DNA of 64,000 bases from CAWBVG01 sp963792175 (GCA_963792175.1 CAWBVG010000042.1:62001-126000), one strand, 5' to 3'; shown: positions 39,280 to 48,859, numbered from the stretch's first letter. Translations and numbers: made by a program. The notes: generated by a model not told the origin, from the sequence alone.

Positions 39280-39573
39280 TCAAGAGAACAGCGCCAACAG
39301 CTCCCGCCATTGGCGGCGACTCTCTCGGAGGATGGCTTTGGTCTCCTGGGAGTACGCCCCGTGTTTCCAGCGCGCGCGGCGGCTGCGCTCCAAACCTTCC
39401 GGCGTTCTCGGGCCCGTGCTCAGCCCGCCGTGAAACTTGCAGCGCCCGTTCTTCATCGCCAGTGCCCGACACGGGGTCTGCCGCCGGTTGTTCGCCCCGC
39501 AGCGCGGGACCGTCGAGAGGTCGCCCGGCGGATTCCCATTCCGTAGCCAGCCACGCCGAGCGTACAAATTCAA
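39280..39573 (-). CDS. HGG-motif small basic protein
   Basis: 97 residues with CGANNRRQTPCRALAMKNGRC, KFHGGLSTGPRTPEGLER and KHGAYSQETKAILRE. This Cys/His, HGG-STGPRTPEG pattern marks a family common in mobile DNA and phage-like regions, of unknown function. A small zinc-binding or DNA-associated role is plausible. It is a pointer that the region after the tRNA is accessory. Confidence 0.75.
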   Translation of the reverse strand: MNLYARRGWLRNGNPPGDLSTVPRCGANNRRQTPCRALAMKNGRCKFHGGLSTGPRTPEGLERSRRARWKHGAYSQETKAILRESRRQWRELLALFS

Positions 39574-39684
39574 ATTCGTTTGCTGCGGCCTGATGAACGT
39601 TTCATTGATTCCGCTACCGAGTTTCCCTCTTGAGGTGCTTTACCCAGGTTGGCTAAAGCCAGTGCCCGCGCCTCGGTTTCCACA

Positions 39685-40034
39685 ATGACACCGGGCTCAC
39701 GTGGACCGAAGGAATCGCGGCTCAAAGCGAATGTCGCACCCGACGACGTCCATCACAGTCTCTGGGAACTCGCCGCAGTTCTTGCTGCGGTTTTTGTGCC
39801 TTTCGTCCTGCAGGGCCTGTACCTCTATGTGGCACGTGAGATTCGCTTGGAGGCGATGTGGCTGGGTTGGCCCATGCTGTTCCTCAATGCAGCCCTCGGG
39901 TTCGGTACCTTCCAGCCACAGTATTTCGCAACACTGCGTGGAAGTGGGCGCCAGCCTACTTGCTTATCGCATCCGTGGCGCTCTTGTTCTTCAGTCTATA
40001 TTTCGGGGTCTATCTCGGTGGCGATGGGCCTTGA
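39685..40034 (+). CDS. Small three-helix membrane protein (frameshifted)
   Basis: Begins ATG 39685. Hydrophobic segments: LAAVLAAVFVPFVLQGLYLYV, MLFLNAALGFG and, in the next frame, YLLIASVALLFFSLYFGVYLG. Adding one base to the T run near 39928 joins them (QYFRNTAWKWAPAYLL). I do not recognise a family. The single-base loss may be an error or real decay, since neighbours to the right are remnants. Confidence 0.5.
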
Positions 40035-40293
40035 CTCGATTACATGAGAGTGGCGCGCTTGCGGGAGAGGGACAACAATCAAGCGCGGAACTCACCGACT
40101 CATCGCCGCGCAGCCAAGCGGCTCAGGAAGTAGCCGCGCCCACGGTTTCCGTTCATTCGCGACTGGTCGGCCCAGCTGAGACGGCGTCGAAAAGGAACGG
40201 CATTGAGCATCGCCGAATCCTGCGGAAGGACGTCAGGTCTGGCAAGACTTTGCCGTTCACAAACCGTTCACGACAGCAGCGCGAACAGCTGCC

Positions 40294-40395
40294 GCGGTCG
40301 ATACAACGAAGGCGAAGACCGCCTACGATAATCTTTTGATGTTGTGGAAGAAAGCCGACCCCAAGATACCGGTCGAGACGGCACGCGCGGAATAC
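40294..40395 (+). pseudogene. Remnant of a TPR-type regulatory protein C-terminus
   Basis: The frame reads KAKTAYDNLLMLWKKADP followed by PVETARAEY, which closely resembles the final segment of acidobacterial kinase/winged-helix TPR proteins (AYQDFLALWKDADPDIP pattern). Nothing upstream completes it. The rest of 40035-40608 shows no gene. Confidence 0.6.
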
Positions 40396-40608
40396 CCCGC
40401 TTGCCGTAGGCGGCCGCACTCCAGACCGCGAGTGGTCAGGGCGCTCAATGCGTTTCTTCGGTGACCTCGTCGGAATCGTGGTGAGCAATGTATTCGGCTC
40501 AGGCAGCGCTGACGACATCGCTGCGGGACCGGCCCTTCGAGCGGGCGAGGCTATCAAGCTTTTTCGATAAGCGGCCCTAAATCGATATGGCGATTCTCAC
40601 AGGAACCT

Positions 40609-40917
40609 CTAGGCAACGCCCCGCTTCTTGCCGTGCAGCGCTTCAGCAACCGCCTTCGGATTCCTAGCCGCAACTCGAAGGAGCGCGAGAGCGGGGCCGT
40701 CTGGAGTGCGCCGGCCCTGCTCCCAGTTCTGCAGGGTTGCCACGCTCACGCCAATCATCAGCGCGAATTCGCTCTGGGATGCGCCGAGACTGGCTCGGAC
40801 CGCCTTGACGTCCTCCGGCTTGAACACCGTCGTCCGCGAGGGCTTCAACATGCCGCGCCGAATCCGGCGAGCCTGTCGGACACTGCTCATCAATTCTTGA
40901 AATGCTGCGTCCTTCAC
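40609..40917 (-). CDS. Helix-turn-helix antitoxin, NadS/HigA-like
   Basis: 102 residues: FQELMSSVRQARRIRRGM, then a linker with VFKPEDVKAVRASLGASQSEFALMIGVSVATLQNWEQGRRTPDG, a classical HTH. Such proteins bind a RelE-like toxin and repress the shared operon. GTG 40917 overlaps the stop of the toxin remnant (GTGA), the standard toxin-first order for this subfamily. The antitoxin frame is intact while the toxin is not. Confidence 0.85.
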   Translation of the reverse strand: MKDAAFQELMSSVRQARRIRRGMLKPSRTTVFKPEDVKAVRASLGASQSEFALMIGVSVATLQNWEQGRRTPDGPALALLRVAARNPKAVAEALHGKKRGVA

Positions 40918-41064
40918 TTGAACTCCTCGCGAACGAGCTGGCCGAGTGCACGAGTCTGAGCGGCTGTCGAATCGCCCTGCTCGTTCTTGGCGAACGCGTA
41001 GAGCATGTAGAATTCTCGGCTGGAGCCCGAAGTAGATGACGCGCAGGCCGTCTCGACGAAGCGC
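40914..41064 (-). pseudogene. RelE-type toxin remnant
   Basis: RDGLRVIYFGLQPR, then after one surplus base FYMLYAFAKNEQGD and LGQLVREEFK: the C-terminal third of a RelE/NadT toxin. The N-terminal two thirds cannot be found upstream, so the gene is truncated as well as frameshifted. It ends in the antitoxin start. Confidence 0.7.
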
Positions 41065-41178
41065 ATATGCAACTATACGCCAATGGCGGATAGTCGCCAA
41101 GTCACGCTGGACCGCGCGCTCGAACACTCTTGCGAATTGTCGTGTGGGGCTTCTCGGTCTTCGCGTTCGAAGGGGCGT

Positions 41179-41497
41179 TCACTTGCAGCGATTCTCGCCG
41201 TCGTTGACTTTCATCACGTCAACCGTGTCTCCGAGTTGGAGAACGGTTCCCGCTGACGCCGCGAGCCTCGCCTGCCGACCGTCCTGCACTCGGACCACCG
41301 TAAACCGGTTCGTCATGCACGGATGGCGGACACCGCCCGCGCGGTTGATGACGCTCTCAACCGTGAGGCCCTGCTCGTAGTGGAAGCCTCCGGGCCGGTT
41401 CACCGCGCCAATCACGAACACGCGCGGATCGTCAGCTGCCCAGCCCGTTCCCACCAATCGCGAAGGCGATGAATGTGCCGAGGATCGTCGTTCTCAT
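41179..41497 (-). CDS. Secreted SLBB-domain protein (one frameshift)
   Basis: From ATG 41497, a signal peptide MRTTILGTFIAFAIVGTGWA leads to PRVFVIGAVNRPGGFHYEQGLTVESVINRAGG, a soluble ligand-binding beta-grasp domain as found in polysaccharide export proteins. One extra G near 41450 separates signal from domain. It lacks the poly-export domain and is only about 105 residues, so it may be an isolated partner or a relic. Neighbours are remnants. Confidence 0.65.
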
Positions 41498-42339
41498 GGG
41501 GGGGCTCTGTCGATGTTGCAACGTGAGCAGGCTACGGTGATTTCTGACGCTGTCTCTCCGCGAAACCTGACGTCGACACCACACTTCCGGGAATCAGCAA
41601 TCGTTCGGCGTCGGCCGCTCGACATGGTCGATGACTAGCGTGTCGCGCAAGATGCGCGTCGACTGCAACTTGGGGCCGAGCGGGGTAACGGGCGACCAGA
41701 GCAGTGTGTTCTTGCGGCCGCTCTTCTTGAACCCAGGCAAGCCGCGCGCCGTCGGTCGACCAGGCTGGCAAAAGAGCGTCCTTGACGCCCTGCACCGTCC
41801 GTTTGTGCTTGTGCTGATCGAGGAGCACCAGGCGCTCGTTGGAATCCACAAATGCAATCGCGCCGCTTGCCGCGGGGCCCCAGCCGAACATCAGCCCGGG
41901 AGAGGGCGTGCGTTCATGAACTCGCTGACCGTCTCGCCGAGCAGCGTGAAGCGCCAGACCGTCACCTTTTGCTTCTGGTCGTTCCCCTTCGCAATGGTCT
42001 CGTTGTTGCCGACGTTGCCGCCGGTGGGGTTCACCTCGCAATCGAGCGCGCCGGCCTGACCAGTGCCGGCCTTGATCACTTCCAGCGTCTGTTTCGCGTG
42101 GCAATCATCATTGTCGGCCACCGCCGGGCGCCGAACGATCCGACTTGAACGACCGGTCCTCCGCCGCCCAGGCCGGTGGTCATGGCACCGCGCCGGTCGG
42201 AACACCACCGCCCACAGGAATCACGTAGTGATGCTGCTTTTCTGATGGGGGTGACCCTTCGGCCGTCTGAACGTAGAACTGCGTCCCGTCAGGAGACCAC
42301 GCCCAGTTTTCGGAGCTCGCCCTTCCGTAAGCTTCCCCG

Positions 42340-43205
42340 TCAAGTAGACAGTGCAAAGAGAGACTGCCGGCTGATGAAGGCCTCGGCAGAAACGTGAGCG
42401 GCGGCACCCGGCCGAGGCTGTCGTGAGGCCGCTCGCTGTTGTAGATCCGCAACCAGGTATCGGTCAGCGCTCGCAGTTCTGCGACCGACTCGAAGAGATG
42501 CGCGTTGAGGACTTCGGTCCGGTAGCTGCGATTGAAGCGCTCGATGTAGGCGTTCTGATCGGGCTTGCCCGGCTGGATGTAGTGAATCGCCACGCCGTGC
42601 TCGGCGCACCAATCGACGAAGGTCTGCGCGGTGAATTCGGGGCCGTTGTCGACGCGGAACGCTGACGGACAGCCGTGGACGGCGACGAGCTCGTCGAGCA
42701 CGCGAATCACGCGCCGGCTGGGCAGCGAGAGGCCCATCGCGATCTCCAAGCCTTCCCGATTCCCTTCATCGATCATCGTCAGCAAGCGCACGCGCCGGCC
42801 GTCGTAGAGCGTCTCGGTCATGAAGTCGAGCGCCCAGGTCTGATTCAGCAGCGGCGGCGCCGCCAGCGGTTGGCGCACCCGCCGCGGCACGCGCCGCGTC
42901 GTGCGTCGCGGCAGATTCAGCCGCAGCGCGCAGTACACGCGATGCACGTGCTTGTGATTCCACGCGACGGCCTTCCACGCGCATGCGGTCAAACAGCTTC
43001 CAGAAGCCCCATCGCGGATAGCGCGCCACGACATCCGTCAGCGCCGCGATCACCGCGGCATCGCGCCGACTCGCCGGCACCGGAGGCCGGTAATACGCCG
43101 CCCGCGACAGCCTCACCACGCGACAGGCTCGCTGCACCGGCAGGTGGTGCTCCTGCACCAGCACCTCGGCGATCTGTCGCTTCGCGAACGGCCTTACAGC
43201 TTTCG
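42340..43205 (-). CDS. IS3-family transposase OrfB (frameshifted)
   Basis: DDE integrase-type catalytic protein. The N-terminal AKRQIAEVLVQEHHL and RAAYYRPP lead to a zinc/HTH-like part, then the rve core: first Asp in TWALDFMTETL, second in FRVDNGPEFTAQ, Glu in NAYIERFNRSYR. One extra base near 42962 splits it at the YPRWGFWKLFDRMR/WNHKHVHRVY junction. The main frame stays open through the left IS end into host DNA; a stop in the neighbouring frame at 42340 is the likely original end. It begins by -1 frameshifting from orfA. Confidence 0.85.
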
Positions 43206-43460
43206 GTTCAGGACGTCCTTGATGGCGGCGTTCTCGAGCGCCAGGTCCGCATACATCCGTTTCAGCTTGGCGTTCTCGGCCTCGAGCTCGCGCAGCCGCT
43301 TCACATCCGACACCGACGCGCCGCCGTACTTGCTGCGCCATTTGAAGAACGTCGCTTTGCTGACGCCGTGCTTCCGGAGCAGGTCCGCGACCGGCACGCC
43401 GCTCTCGGCATCCTTCAGGATCCCGACGATCTGGGTCTCACTGAACTTCGACTTCCGCAT
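43194..43460 (-). CDS. IS3-family transposase OrfA
   Basis: 88 residues: KFSETQIVGILKDAESGVPVADLLRKHGVSKATFFKWRSKYGG, a helix-turn-helix of the transposase-8 type, then a leucine-zipper segment RLRELEAENAKLKRMYADLALENAAIKDVL. It binds the IS ends and fuses to OrfB by programmed -1 frameshift. Intact. Confidence 0.93.
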   Translation of the reverse strand: MRKSKFSETQIVGILKDAESGVPVADLLRKHGVSKATFFKWRSKYGGASVSDVKRLRELEAENAKLKRMYADLALENAAIKDVLNRKL

Positions 43461-43679
43461 GACCGCTCCTGACCCGGAGCAGTCTACCTTCCAGTGTCAA
43501 TCGATCGGGGAAGCTTACGCTTCAACGTTCCCAGATCGAGTTCTGTGCCGATCGTTGGTGGGCCGATTTTGAGAGTCGACACGTCCATGGCGTCCAGCGC
43601 GATCAGCAGCAGCAACAGCATTGGCACCCTCCACTATCTCGATCGAGTCAGGATTCGTCGCCGAGCGGCCTCACCGCGA

Positions 43680-44017
43680 TTACCGCAGCGGCCGCGCCGT
43701 GTAGATCACGCCCTGCTCATCTGAGAATAGCGCGAAGTGGCACGCGTCGACCGTGTCCTTGACGGAGAAACTGTACGTGGTCCCGTCCGTCGTCATCTGC
43801 GCGCGGAACCCGTCAGGCTCGGCGCCGATCCCCAGGTCCGCGATCCGGCCGTATCGCTGGTTCTGAGCCTGATAGCGGGTCTCGCCGTATTCACTTCCCG
43901 AGCGAACCGAACGGCGGTTTGGGCGCGCTGCGCGTCGCCAGGGCATCCTGACTCCTGCGAGCTGATCGATACACCGACGGCGCCGACAAGACCAACGGCC
44001 AGGGCATATTTCAGCAT
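43680..44017 (-). CDS. Secreted pilin-like small protein (frameshifted)
   Basis: Starts MLKYALAVGLVGAVGVSISS, a signal. After a one-base deletion at about 43893 the chain continues RYQAQNQRYGRIADLG, GFRAQMTTDGTTYSFSVKDTVDACHFALFSDEQGVIYTA. The pattern resembles the globular part of a type IV pilin-like or minor pseudopilin domain, but the hydrophobic helix is not pilin-like in length. Function unknown. Confidence 0.6.
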
Positions 44018-44099
44018 GGACTCCTCCTCATCTTTATCTTCGGACGTGCGCGGACGCGGGTCAGTCGGGGAATTTTGCCTCGATCGGCCGCCTCATGCC

Positions 44100-44802
44100 T
44101 TAGAAATCCCAGCGCACGCCAATCTCTGGTCGTGCCGCGAGAACGCGCGGCGCCAAGCCGCTGTCGTCGATGAATGACGGGAACGCTGTGACCCGCAGAC
44201 GTGGAACGACAAACACCCGCTGTGAGATTCTGCATTCGACGTCGAACCGTGCCGCCGCCGCCAGGTAATTGCGCCACGATGTGTTCGCGTATCGGTCCAC
44301 CTCGGTTCGCGATCCATCGGGCAGCAGCTCCGTCGTGACGCGGGCATAATGCTCGGGTCGATAGATGAAACCTCCCCCGACGAGACCAGTCACCGTTACG
44401 TGTCGATTGACGAGCATGTTGGCGCGATACAAGGCGACAAAATCGATAGAGCGACGGCGCGTCGTCTCAGCCGATTCGTAGAAGTGACCCTGTTGCTCGT
44501 ATCCGAAGGACCGCCCCATGTACCTGGAATCGCCACGGCGTGTAGGTCTGCACGTGCCACTGCGGCACGTGAACATCGAATTCGGCGCCGAGATGCCCTG
44601 AATCGAAGCCGACCGCGATTCCGGATCCCCAAGTCGCGCCCGGCACGCCGTCATTCCTCGCGTCGTCCCAGTTCGGACCCATGGCGATATCGATAAATCT
44701 TCTATTGCCACGTACGCTATTGCTTACGACCGTCTGAGCGTATAGCGGTGCACTGGCGTGACAAACGAGAATTACGACGAAGAGGCGGCCAACGGTCAGC
44801 AT
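44100..44802 (-). CDS. Outer-membrane beta-barrel-like protein (one frameshift)
   Basis: A signal peptide (LFVVILVCHASAPLYAQ) precedes alternating beta strands: DIAMGPNWDD, GIAVGFDSGHLGAEFDVHVP, RSIDFVALYRANML, VTVTGLVGGGFIYRP and a terminal strand ending EIGVRWDF, with the final aromatic Phe typical of outer-membrane barrels. One surplus base at about 44527 breaks the frame. Start may be ATG 44826 instead. No family named. Confidence 0.65.
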
Positions 44803-44901
44803 GGTGATTCCTCGCTTCGTGTTCACGAGACACTGCGAGAAACGTCCGATGAGCGGCTCACTGTCCAGCCGTTCCGGAGGGCTGCAAGAAAACCTGGCTG
44901 G

Positions 44902-45243
44902 CTACTTTGATTTCAAAGCGGTAAAACTTCCGCCCTTACCATTAATCGTAAAGCGCCCCCTCATGCTGGTCCCGGTTTCGTTGACAGTGCCCGCGTACGT
45001 GACCTCCTTCATCTTCCAGCTGACACTCTGCCCCTTCAACTCGCCGGTTAGCTGGGCCGAGCCGCCTGAACAGGTGCCCGTCAACTGTTCACCGTCTTGC
45101 TTGATGGCACAATCGAAGCCGCCAGCTGAAAGACTGGTGTCGTCGAAATTGGCCTCCACCTCCCAGTTCCCTGTAAGGTCGAGCGTCGCTGTCAGAACAA
45201 CCGCCGTCAGCCCTGTAAACAGCGCCAGGCAGAGTTTCTTCAC
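44902..45243 (-). CDS. Small secreted lipocalin-like protein
   Basis: 113 residues. Signal peptide MKKLCLALFTGLTAVVLTA, then repeated strands TLDLTGNWEVEANFDD, CAIKQDGEQLTGTCSGG, QLTGELKGQSVSWKMK and MRGRFTINGKGGSFTALK. The GxW-like GNWEVE motif and the beta pattern suggest a lipocalin-like or META-type small barrel. It has an AAGGAGGA ribosome site. Ligand unknown. Confidence 0.75.
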   Translation of the reverse strand: MKKLCLALFTGLTAVVLTATLDLTGNWEVEANFDDTSLSAGGFDCAIKQDGEQLTGTCSGGSAQLTGELKGQSVSWKMKEVTYAGTVNETGTSMRGRFTINGKGGSFTALKSK

Positions 45244-45294
45244 AGCAGGTCCTCCTTCATTTCTATCCCACTCCCCCGCCGCGAGCAGCCCTTT

Positions 45295-45396
45295 CTAAGG
45301 AACGGGCGAATGGATTTCACAACGGGAAGCGTCGTCTTCGCCGTCGGTGCAGATCAGCCGGCCGGCGATGAGTACCAGGAAGAGGAGGGACTTCAT
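45295..45396 (-). CDS. Possible 33-residue secreted peptide
   Basis: MKSLLFLVLIAGRLICTDGE followed by a short polar tail. The hydrophobic signal is good, but there is no homologue I recognise and the frame is short. It may be a degraded lipoprotein. Confidence 0.25.
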   Translation of the reverse strand: MKSLLFLVLIAGRLICTDGEDDASRCEIHSPVP

Positions 45397-45446
45397 GCCG
45401 ATGTAGTGGCCGACTGGTGCAACGCGTGGTAGGCAACGCGGCCCGT

Positions 45447-46166
45447 TCATGAGCTTACTTCGTCGACAAGTCGGATGACGTCCTCGAGATTCTGGATCGT
45501 TTCCAGAGCCAGCGGGCTCGCCGCCGAGCCGAGGAGCACAGGACGCAGACCAGCATTCTGGGCCCCTACGACGTCCCATCGAGGATCGTCACCCACAAAC
45601 ACTGCGTCCGGCGGCGCCACTTCCAATAACGCCAGCGCTCTGTCGAAGGGCGCGCGGTGCGGTTTGCGCCATCCGACATCGACGCAGAACACCACTGCAT
45701 CAACGCTTTCAAGCAGGCCGTGTCGAGCCAATTCTGTGCGCCACTCACTCGCCGGGCTGCCCCAAGGGGTATTCGAGACGGTGGCGGTCTTGACGCCGCG
45801 CCGGCGCAACGCCTTCAGCACTATCAGCGCCTGAGGACAGGGTCGCGCCAGTTCGAAGATCGGTTTCATGAAGGCCGCACCAAGACTGCCGAGAGCAATG
45901 TCATCCAGTCCCCCCTGCGGGTCGAACAGCTCTCGCAGTCGCTCGCCGAGAGCGCGCACCGCAAAGTCCGGTCGTTCCTGATTCAACTGGAGTGCGCGCG
46001 CGAACAACGCCTCCTCGCTACCAGCATCGCCTGACCAACCCCGCGCTTCCGAGCACCGACGCACACATCGGCGCAAGATGGGCGGAAACTCGGCCGACTC
46101 GTAGTAGCCGACGAGCGTGTTTCCAAGATCGAAGAGGACTGCCCTGATTGGCACGTTGTGCCCCAC
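45447..46166 (-). CDS. HAD-superfamily hydrolase
   Basis: 239 residues. Motif I AVLFDLGNTLVG (nucleophile and acid replaced to D-x-G form typical of this branch), motif II TVSNTPWGS, Lys in GWRKPHRAPF and motif IV VFVGDDPRWDVVGAQNAG. A helical cap lies between motifs I and II. The substrate is probably a small phosphate ester. It begins 21 bases beyond the attC-like site, which makes it a candidate gene cassette. Confidence 0.88.
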   Translation of the reverse strand: MGHNVPIRAVLFDLGNTLVGYYESAEFPPILRRCVRRCSEARGWSGDAGSEEALFARALQLNQERPDFAVRALGERLRELFDPQGGLDDIALGSLGAAFMKPIFELARPCPQALIVLKALRRRGVKTATVSNTPWGSPASEWRTELARHGLLESVDAVVFCVDVGWRKPHRAPFDRALALLEVAPPDAVFVGDDPRWDVVGAQNAGLRPVLLGSAASPLALETIQNLEDVIRLVDEVSS

Positions 46167-46171
46167 GCGGC

Positions 46172-46240
46172 GCCTAAAGCCCGCGTTCAGCCGCGCCGTG
46201 CGCGCAGCGCGAAGGCGTCGGCTGCAACGCGTGATTAGAC
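46172..46240 (-). mobile_element. Integron attC-like recombination site
   Basis: On the minus strand the site opens GTCTAATCACGCGTTGCAGC and closes CGGCTGAACGCG then GGCTTTAGGC. CGCGTT-G-CAGCCG pairs with CGGCTGAACGCG except for one unpaired G, the extrahelical base of attC sites; the outer GTCTAA and TTTAGGC fit R''/R' boxes. About 69 bases. The DUF1272 stop codon falls within its first bases, as in integron cassettes. No integrase gene is in the window. Confidence 0.6.
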
Positions 46241-46489
46241 CGCCACACGTGGTTGGCAGCCCGCCGGTTTGAAGATTCGTGTAGTTGATGCGGGGTGCTT
46301 GCGCAGCAATTCACCAGGGCGTGACGGGCGCCGCACGAGTTCACCGCCGCAGTTCGGGCACTTGAACCCCAGCTTAGATTGGGCGCAGGCAGCGCAGAAC
46401 GTGCACTCAAAAGTGCAAATGAACGCTTCCGAGGACGTGGGCGGCAGATCGGTGTCGCAGCACTCGCAGCTTGGCCTGAGTTCGAGCAT
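46235..46489 (-). CDS. DUF1272 domain protein (probable gene cassette)
   Basis: 84 residues. MLELRPSCECCDTDLPP, CTFECTFCAACAQ and FKCPNCGGELVRRP: eight or more cysteines in zinc-ribbon pairs, diagnostic of DUF1272. The family is of unknown function and travels on mobile DNA. A GGAGAG site precedes the ATG. Its TAA is the left end of the attC-like site. Confidence 0.9.
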   Translation of the reverse strand: MLELRPSCECCDTDLPPTSSEAFICTFECTFCAACAQSKLGFKCPNCGGELVRRPSRPGELLRKHPASTTRIFKPAGCQPRVAV

Positions 46490-46908
<419 letters not shown>

Positions 46909-47011
46909 CACGTAAGAGTACCGCCGATACGGTAGCAATATCGTGCTGCTAGGCAATAGCGCTCGTTGCTGAAATCACGGCATCGCAAGCATCCGTTCAA
47001 AACACGGACAG

Positions 47012-48199
47012 TCACCTCATGTTCCCCGTGTGACCAAGCGAATACCGTCCCGGCTGCGGCCACACGCACAACCCATGCGGCTCCCGCCCGACGGCAATAC
47101 GATGCGTCAAGATGCCCGTCGCGGTGGCGAACACGTACACTTCATCGTCGTAGCGTCCGGACACCCAGAGCTCGCTTCCGTCGGCGGTGACATTACCCAT
47201 ATCGGGGCTTCCGCCCCCTGGGACAGGCCAGGTCTCCACGACCCTGCGCGTGGAGAAGTCGATCACGCTGATCGATCCCGGACCGTGGCGGCCGCCGGCG
47301 GTCGTGTTCCAGCCTCTGTTCGTCACGTAGAGTTTCGTGCCGTCGCGACTCGGATACAGTCCGTGCGGCCCAGTGCCGGTCTTGATGAAACCGACACGCG
47401 TGAACGCGATCGGATCGATCAGGACAACCCCGCCCCCGGTCATGTCCGCCACGTAGAACACCGTTCCATCCGGCGAAGACCGGATGTCCTGTGGCATCGG
47501 GCCAGCCGCATGGTTGCCATGGCGCTTACCGACAAGCAGGGTGAGCTTCTCGAGCGTGTTCGAGAGACTGTTACCAAGCGTCAGATAGCCGACCACGTCG
47601 CGTGTCGTCAGATCGATTTTCACGAGCTGACCTGAGAATTCACAGGTCGCAATCGCGTACCGCCCGTCCGCCGTGAACTCCATGTGGTCGACGCCCTCGC
47701 ACGACAGGGAAAGCGATTGGAAGAGCTTCATATCGTGCGCGTCGCGAAAATCAATGTGATGTCGCCGTTCGGCGACGACCACGGCGAACCGGCCATCAGG
47801 CGTGAAGTAAAGGTTGTAGGGGTCATCGACTGGAACCCGCGTGCCGTCTTCGCCCGTCGCCGGATCGATGGGCGTCAGGCTGTTCCCTTCGTTGTTCGCC
47901 ACCCAGAGCGTGCCAAGGTCGTAGGAGGGAACGACGTGCTGCGGCAACGTCCCCGTCGAAAACGTGCGAATCACCTGATAGGTGACCGGGTCGATCACCG
48001 TCACGCTGGCCGAGCGCGAATTCGGGACATAGACGAGCGGCCGCGCACGCGAGGCCGCCGGCGCCAATTGGTCCTTCCCGGTGGCCGCGTAGATGTTGGT
48101 CGGTGTCGTGCCCGCACCGCGACTCTGACGGGGCGCGTTCTCGATCTCGCACGCTGCGACGACCGCCAGAACGAAGGCGCTAACGGCCAGCCTGCGCAT
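47012..48199 (-). CDS. YncE-like beta-propeller lipoprotein
   Basis: 395 residues from ATG 48199. Lipoprotein signal AVSAFVLAVVAAC, then repeated propeller blades: PLVYVPNSRSASVTVIDPVTYQVIRTF, LWVANNEGNSLTPIDPATGE, YAIATCEFSGQLVKIDL, VFYVADMTGGGVVLIDP, LYVTNRGWN and GSISVIDFSTRRVVETW. YncE-type proteins bind peptides, DNA or metals; here the role is unknown. The reading frame is intact. Confidence 0.85.
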   Translation of the reverse strand: MRRLAVSAFVLAVVAACEIENAPRQSRGAGTTPTNIYAATGKDQLAPAASRARPLVYVPNSRSASVTVIDPVTYQVIRTFSTGTLPQHVVPSYDLGTLWVANNEGNSLTPIDPATGEDGTRVPVDDPYNLYFTPDGRFAVVVAERRHHIDFRDAHDMKLFQSLSLSCEGVDHMEFTADGRYAIATCEFSGQLVKIDLTTRDVVGYLTLGNSLSNTLEKLTLLVGKRHGNHAAGPMPQDIRSSPDGTVFYVADMTGGGVVLIDPIAFTRVGFIKTGTGPHGLYPSRDGTKLYVTNRGWNTTAGGRHGPGSISVIDFSTRRVVETWPVPGGGSPDMGNVTADGSELWVSGRYDDEVYVFATATGILTHRIAVGREPHGLCVWPQPGRYSLGHTGNMR

Positions 48200-48568
48200 G
48201 GCCACGCCCCTCAGACGACGACAACCGGGTTGAGACGACCGTCGAGCCCGAAGCGCGTTCGAGAGGACGACGTGGTACTTCCGAAATCGCAAGACCGTGC
48301 GAGGGCGTCGGCATCACACTATTGTGACGCGCTCGACCCGATTTGACCGCTGTCGCAATTCACAGGTGGCAAGCCAACGAGCTTCCGTCGTTGCGCCTGC
48401 CCGATGGCTCACAGATCGCTTGACGAGGTCGGGGATAGGGCGCTTCGCGAACTCAGAAATCGAATCGACCGTGCCCTCTCCCATCTAGAATGAGCCCGAA
48501 TGGTGCGCGCTTTGGGATCGGCTCCCTGACGTGTCAGACATCGTAGCGTTGCTCGAAGCCACGGAGTC
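48200..48568. other. Divergent spacer, no gene recognised
   Basis: Between the propeller lipoprotein and the zinc-ribbon gene. A symmetric CACACTATTGTG lies at 48313-48324 (CACA...TGTG), possibly an operator. No coding pattern is supported on either strand. Confidence 0.4.
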
Positions 48569-48859
48569 ATGTCGCCATTGAACTGCCCAAGGTGCGGCGC
48601 ACCGAACTTCCGGTTTGCCTGTGAACGCTGCAGTCTCCTCGCGCCCGCGGCGGCACTCGCGGTGGCCTCCGTTCTCCGGACGGTCCCGGCGCCGATCACG
48701 ATCGAGAAGGCGCGCGCTGCCCTCGAGCGGCGCGGAACCTTCGAGCCCGAAGACGTTGAGAGCATCCTGCACGTGATTCGCACAGCGCAACCCACGCAGG
48801 GGCTCAGCTTCCCCCTGTGGGACCGACTCCGAGCGATGTGGCGACGCAGGCGGCGATGA
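48569..48859 (+). CDS. Small zinc-ribbon protein
   Basis: 96 residues. N-terminal CPRCGAPNFRFACERC (two CxxC pairs), then an alpha-helical part with PAPITIEKARAALERRGTFEPEDVESIL and a basic Arg-rich tail. No named family recognised. A nucleic-acid or protein-binding role is possible. Confidence 0.55.
   Translation: MSPLNCPRCGAPNFRFACERCSLLAPAAALAVASVLRTVPAPITIEKARAALERRGTFEPEDVESILHVIRTAQPTQGLSFPLWDRLRAMWRRRRR

Larger units (their letters stand above)
42326..43519 (-). mobile_element. IS3-family insertion sequence with target duplication
   Basis: 1,194 bp. The ends are perfect 14-bp inverted repeats: CGTAAGCTTCCCCG (42326-42339) and CGGGGAAGCTTACG (43506-43519), with further partial match inward. 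The flanks both read CTTC (42322-42325 and 43520-43523), a 4-bp target duplication. It carries orfA and orfB in the usual -1 arrangement. The clean duplication suggests a fairly recent insertion into an already decaying gene. Confidence 0.88.
41594..43621 (-). pseudogene. TolB-like beta-propeller protein, split by an IS element
   Basis: The 5' part (43621-43520) encodes MLLLLLIALDAMDVSTLKIG and TELDLGTLKGE; the 3' part resumes at 42325 with WAWSPDGTQFYVQTAEGSPPSEKQHHYVIPV, then VWRFTLLGETVSEF, FGWGPAASGAIAFVDSNERLVLLDQHK and ALLPAWSTDGARLAWV. These are propeller blades of a secreted family common in Acidobacteriota. Besides the insertion, several single-base indels and missing blades show decay. 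Not functional. Confidence 0.75.

Noticed and set aside
42180..42322. TGA in the propeller remnant as another selenocysteine codon
   Set aside because: The gene is a pseudogene with an IS and several indels, and the stop is not at a conserved Cys.
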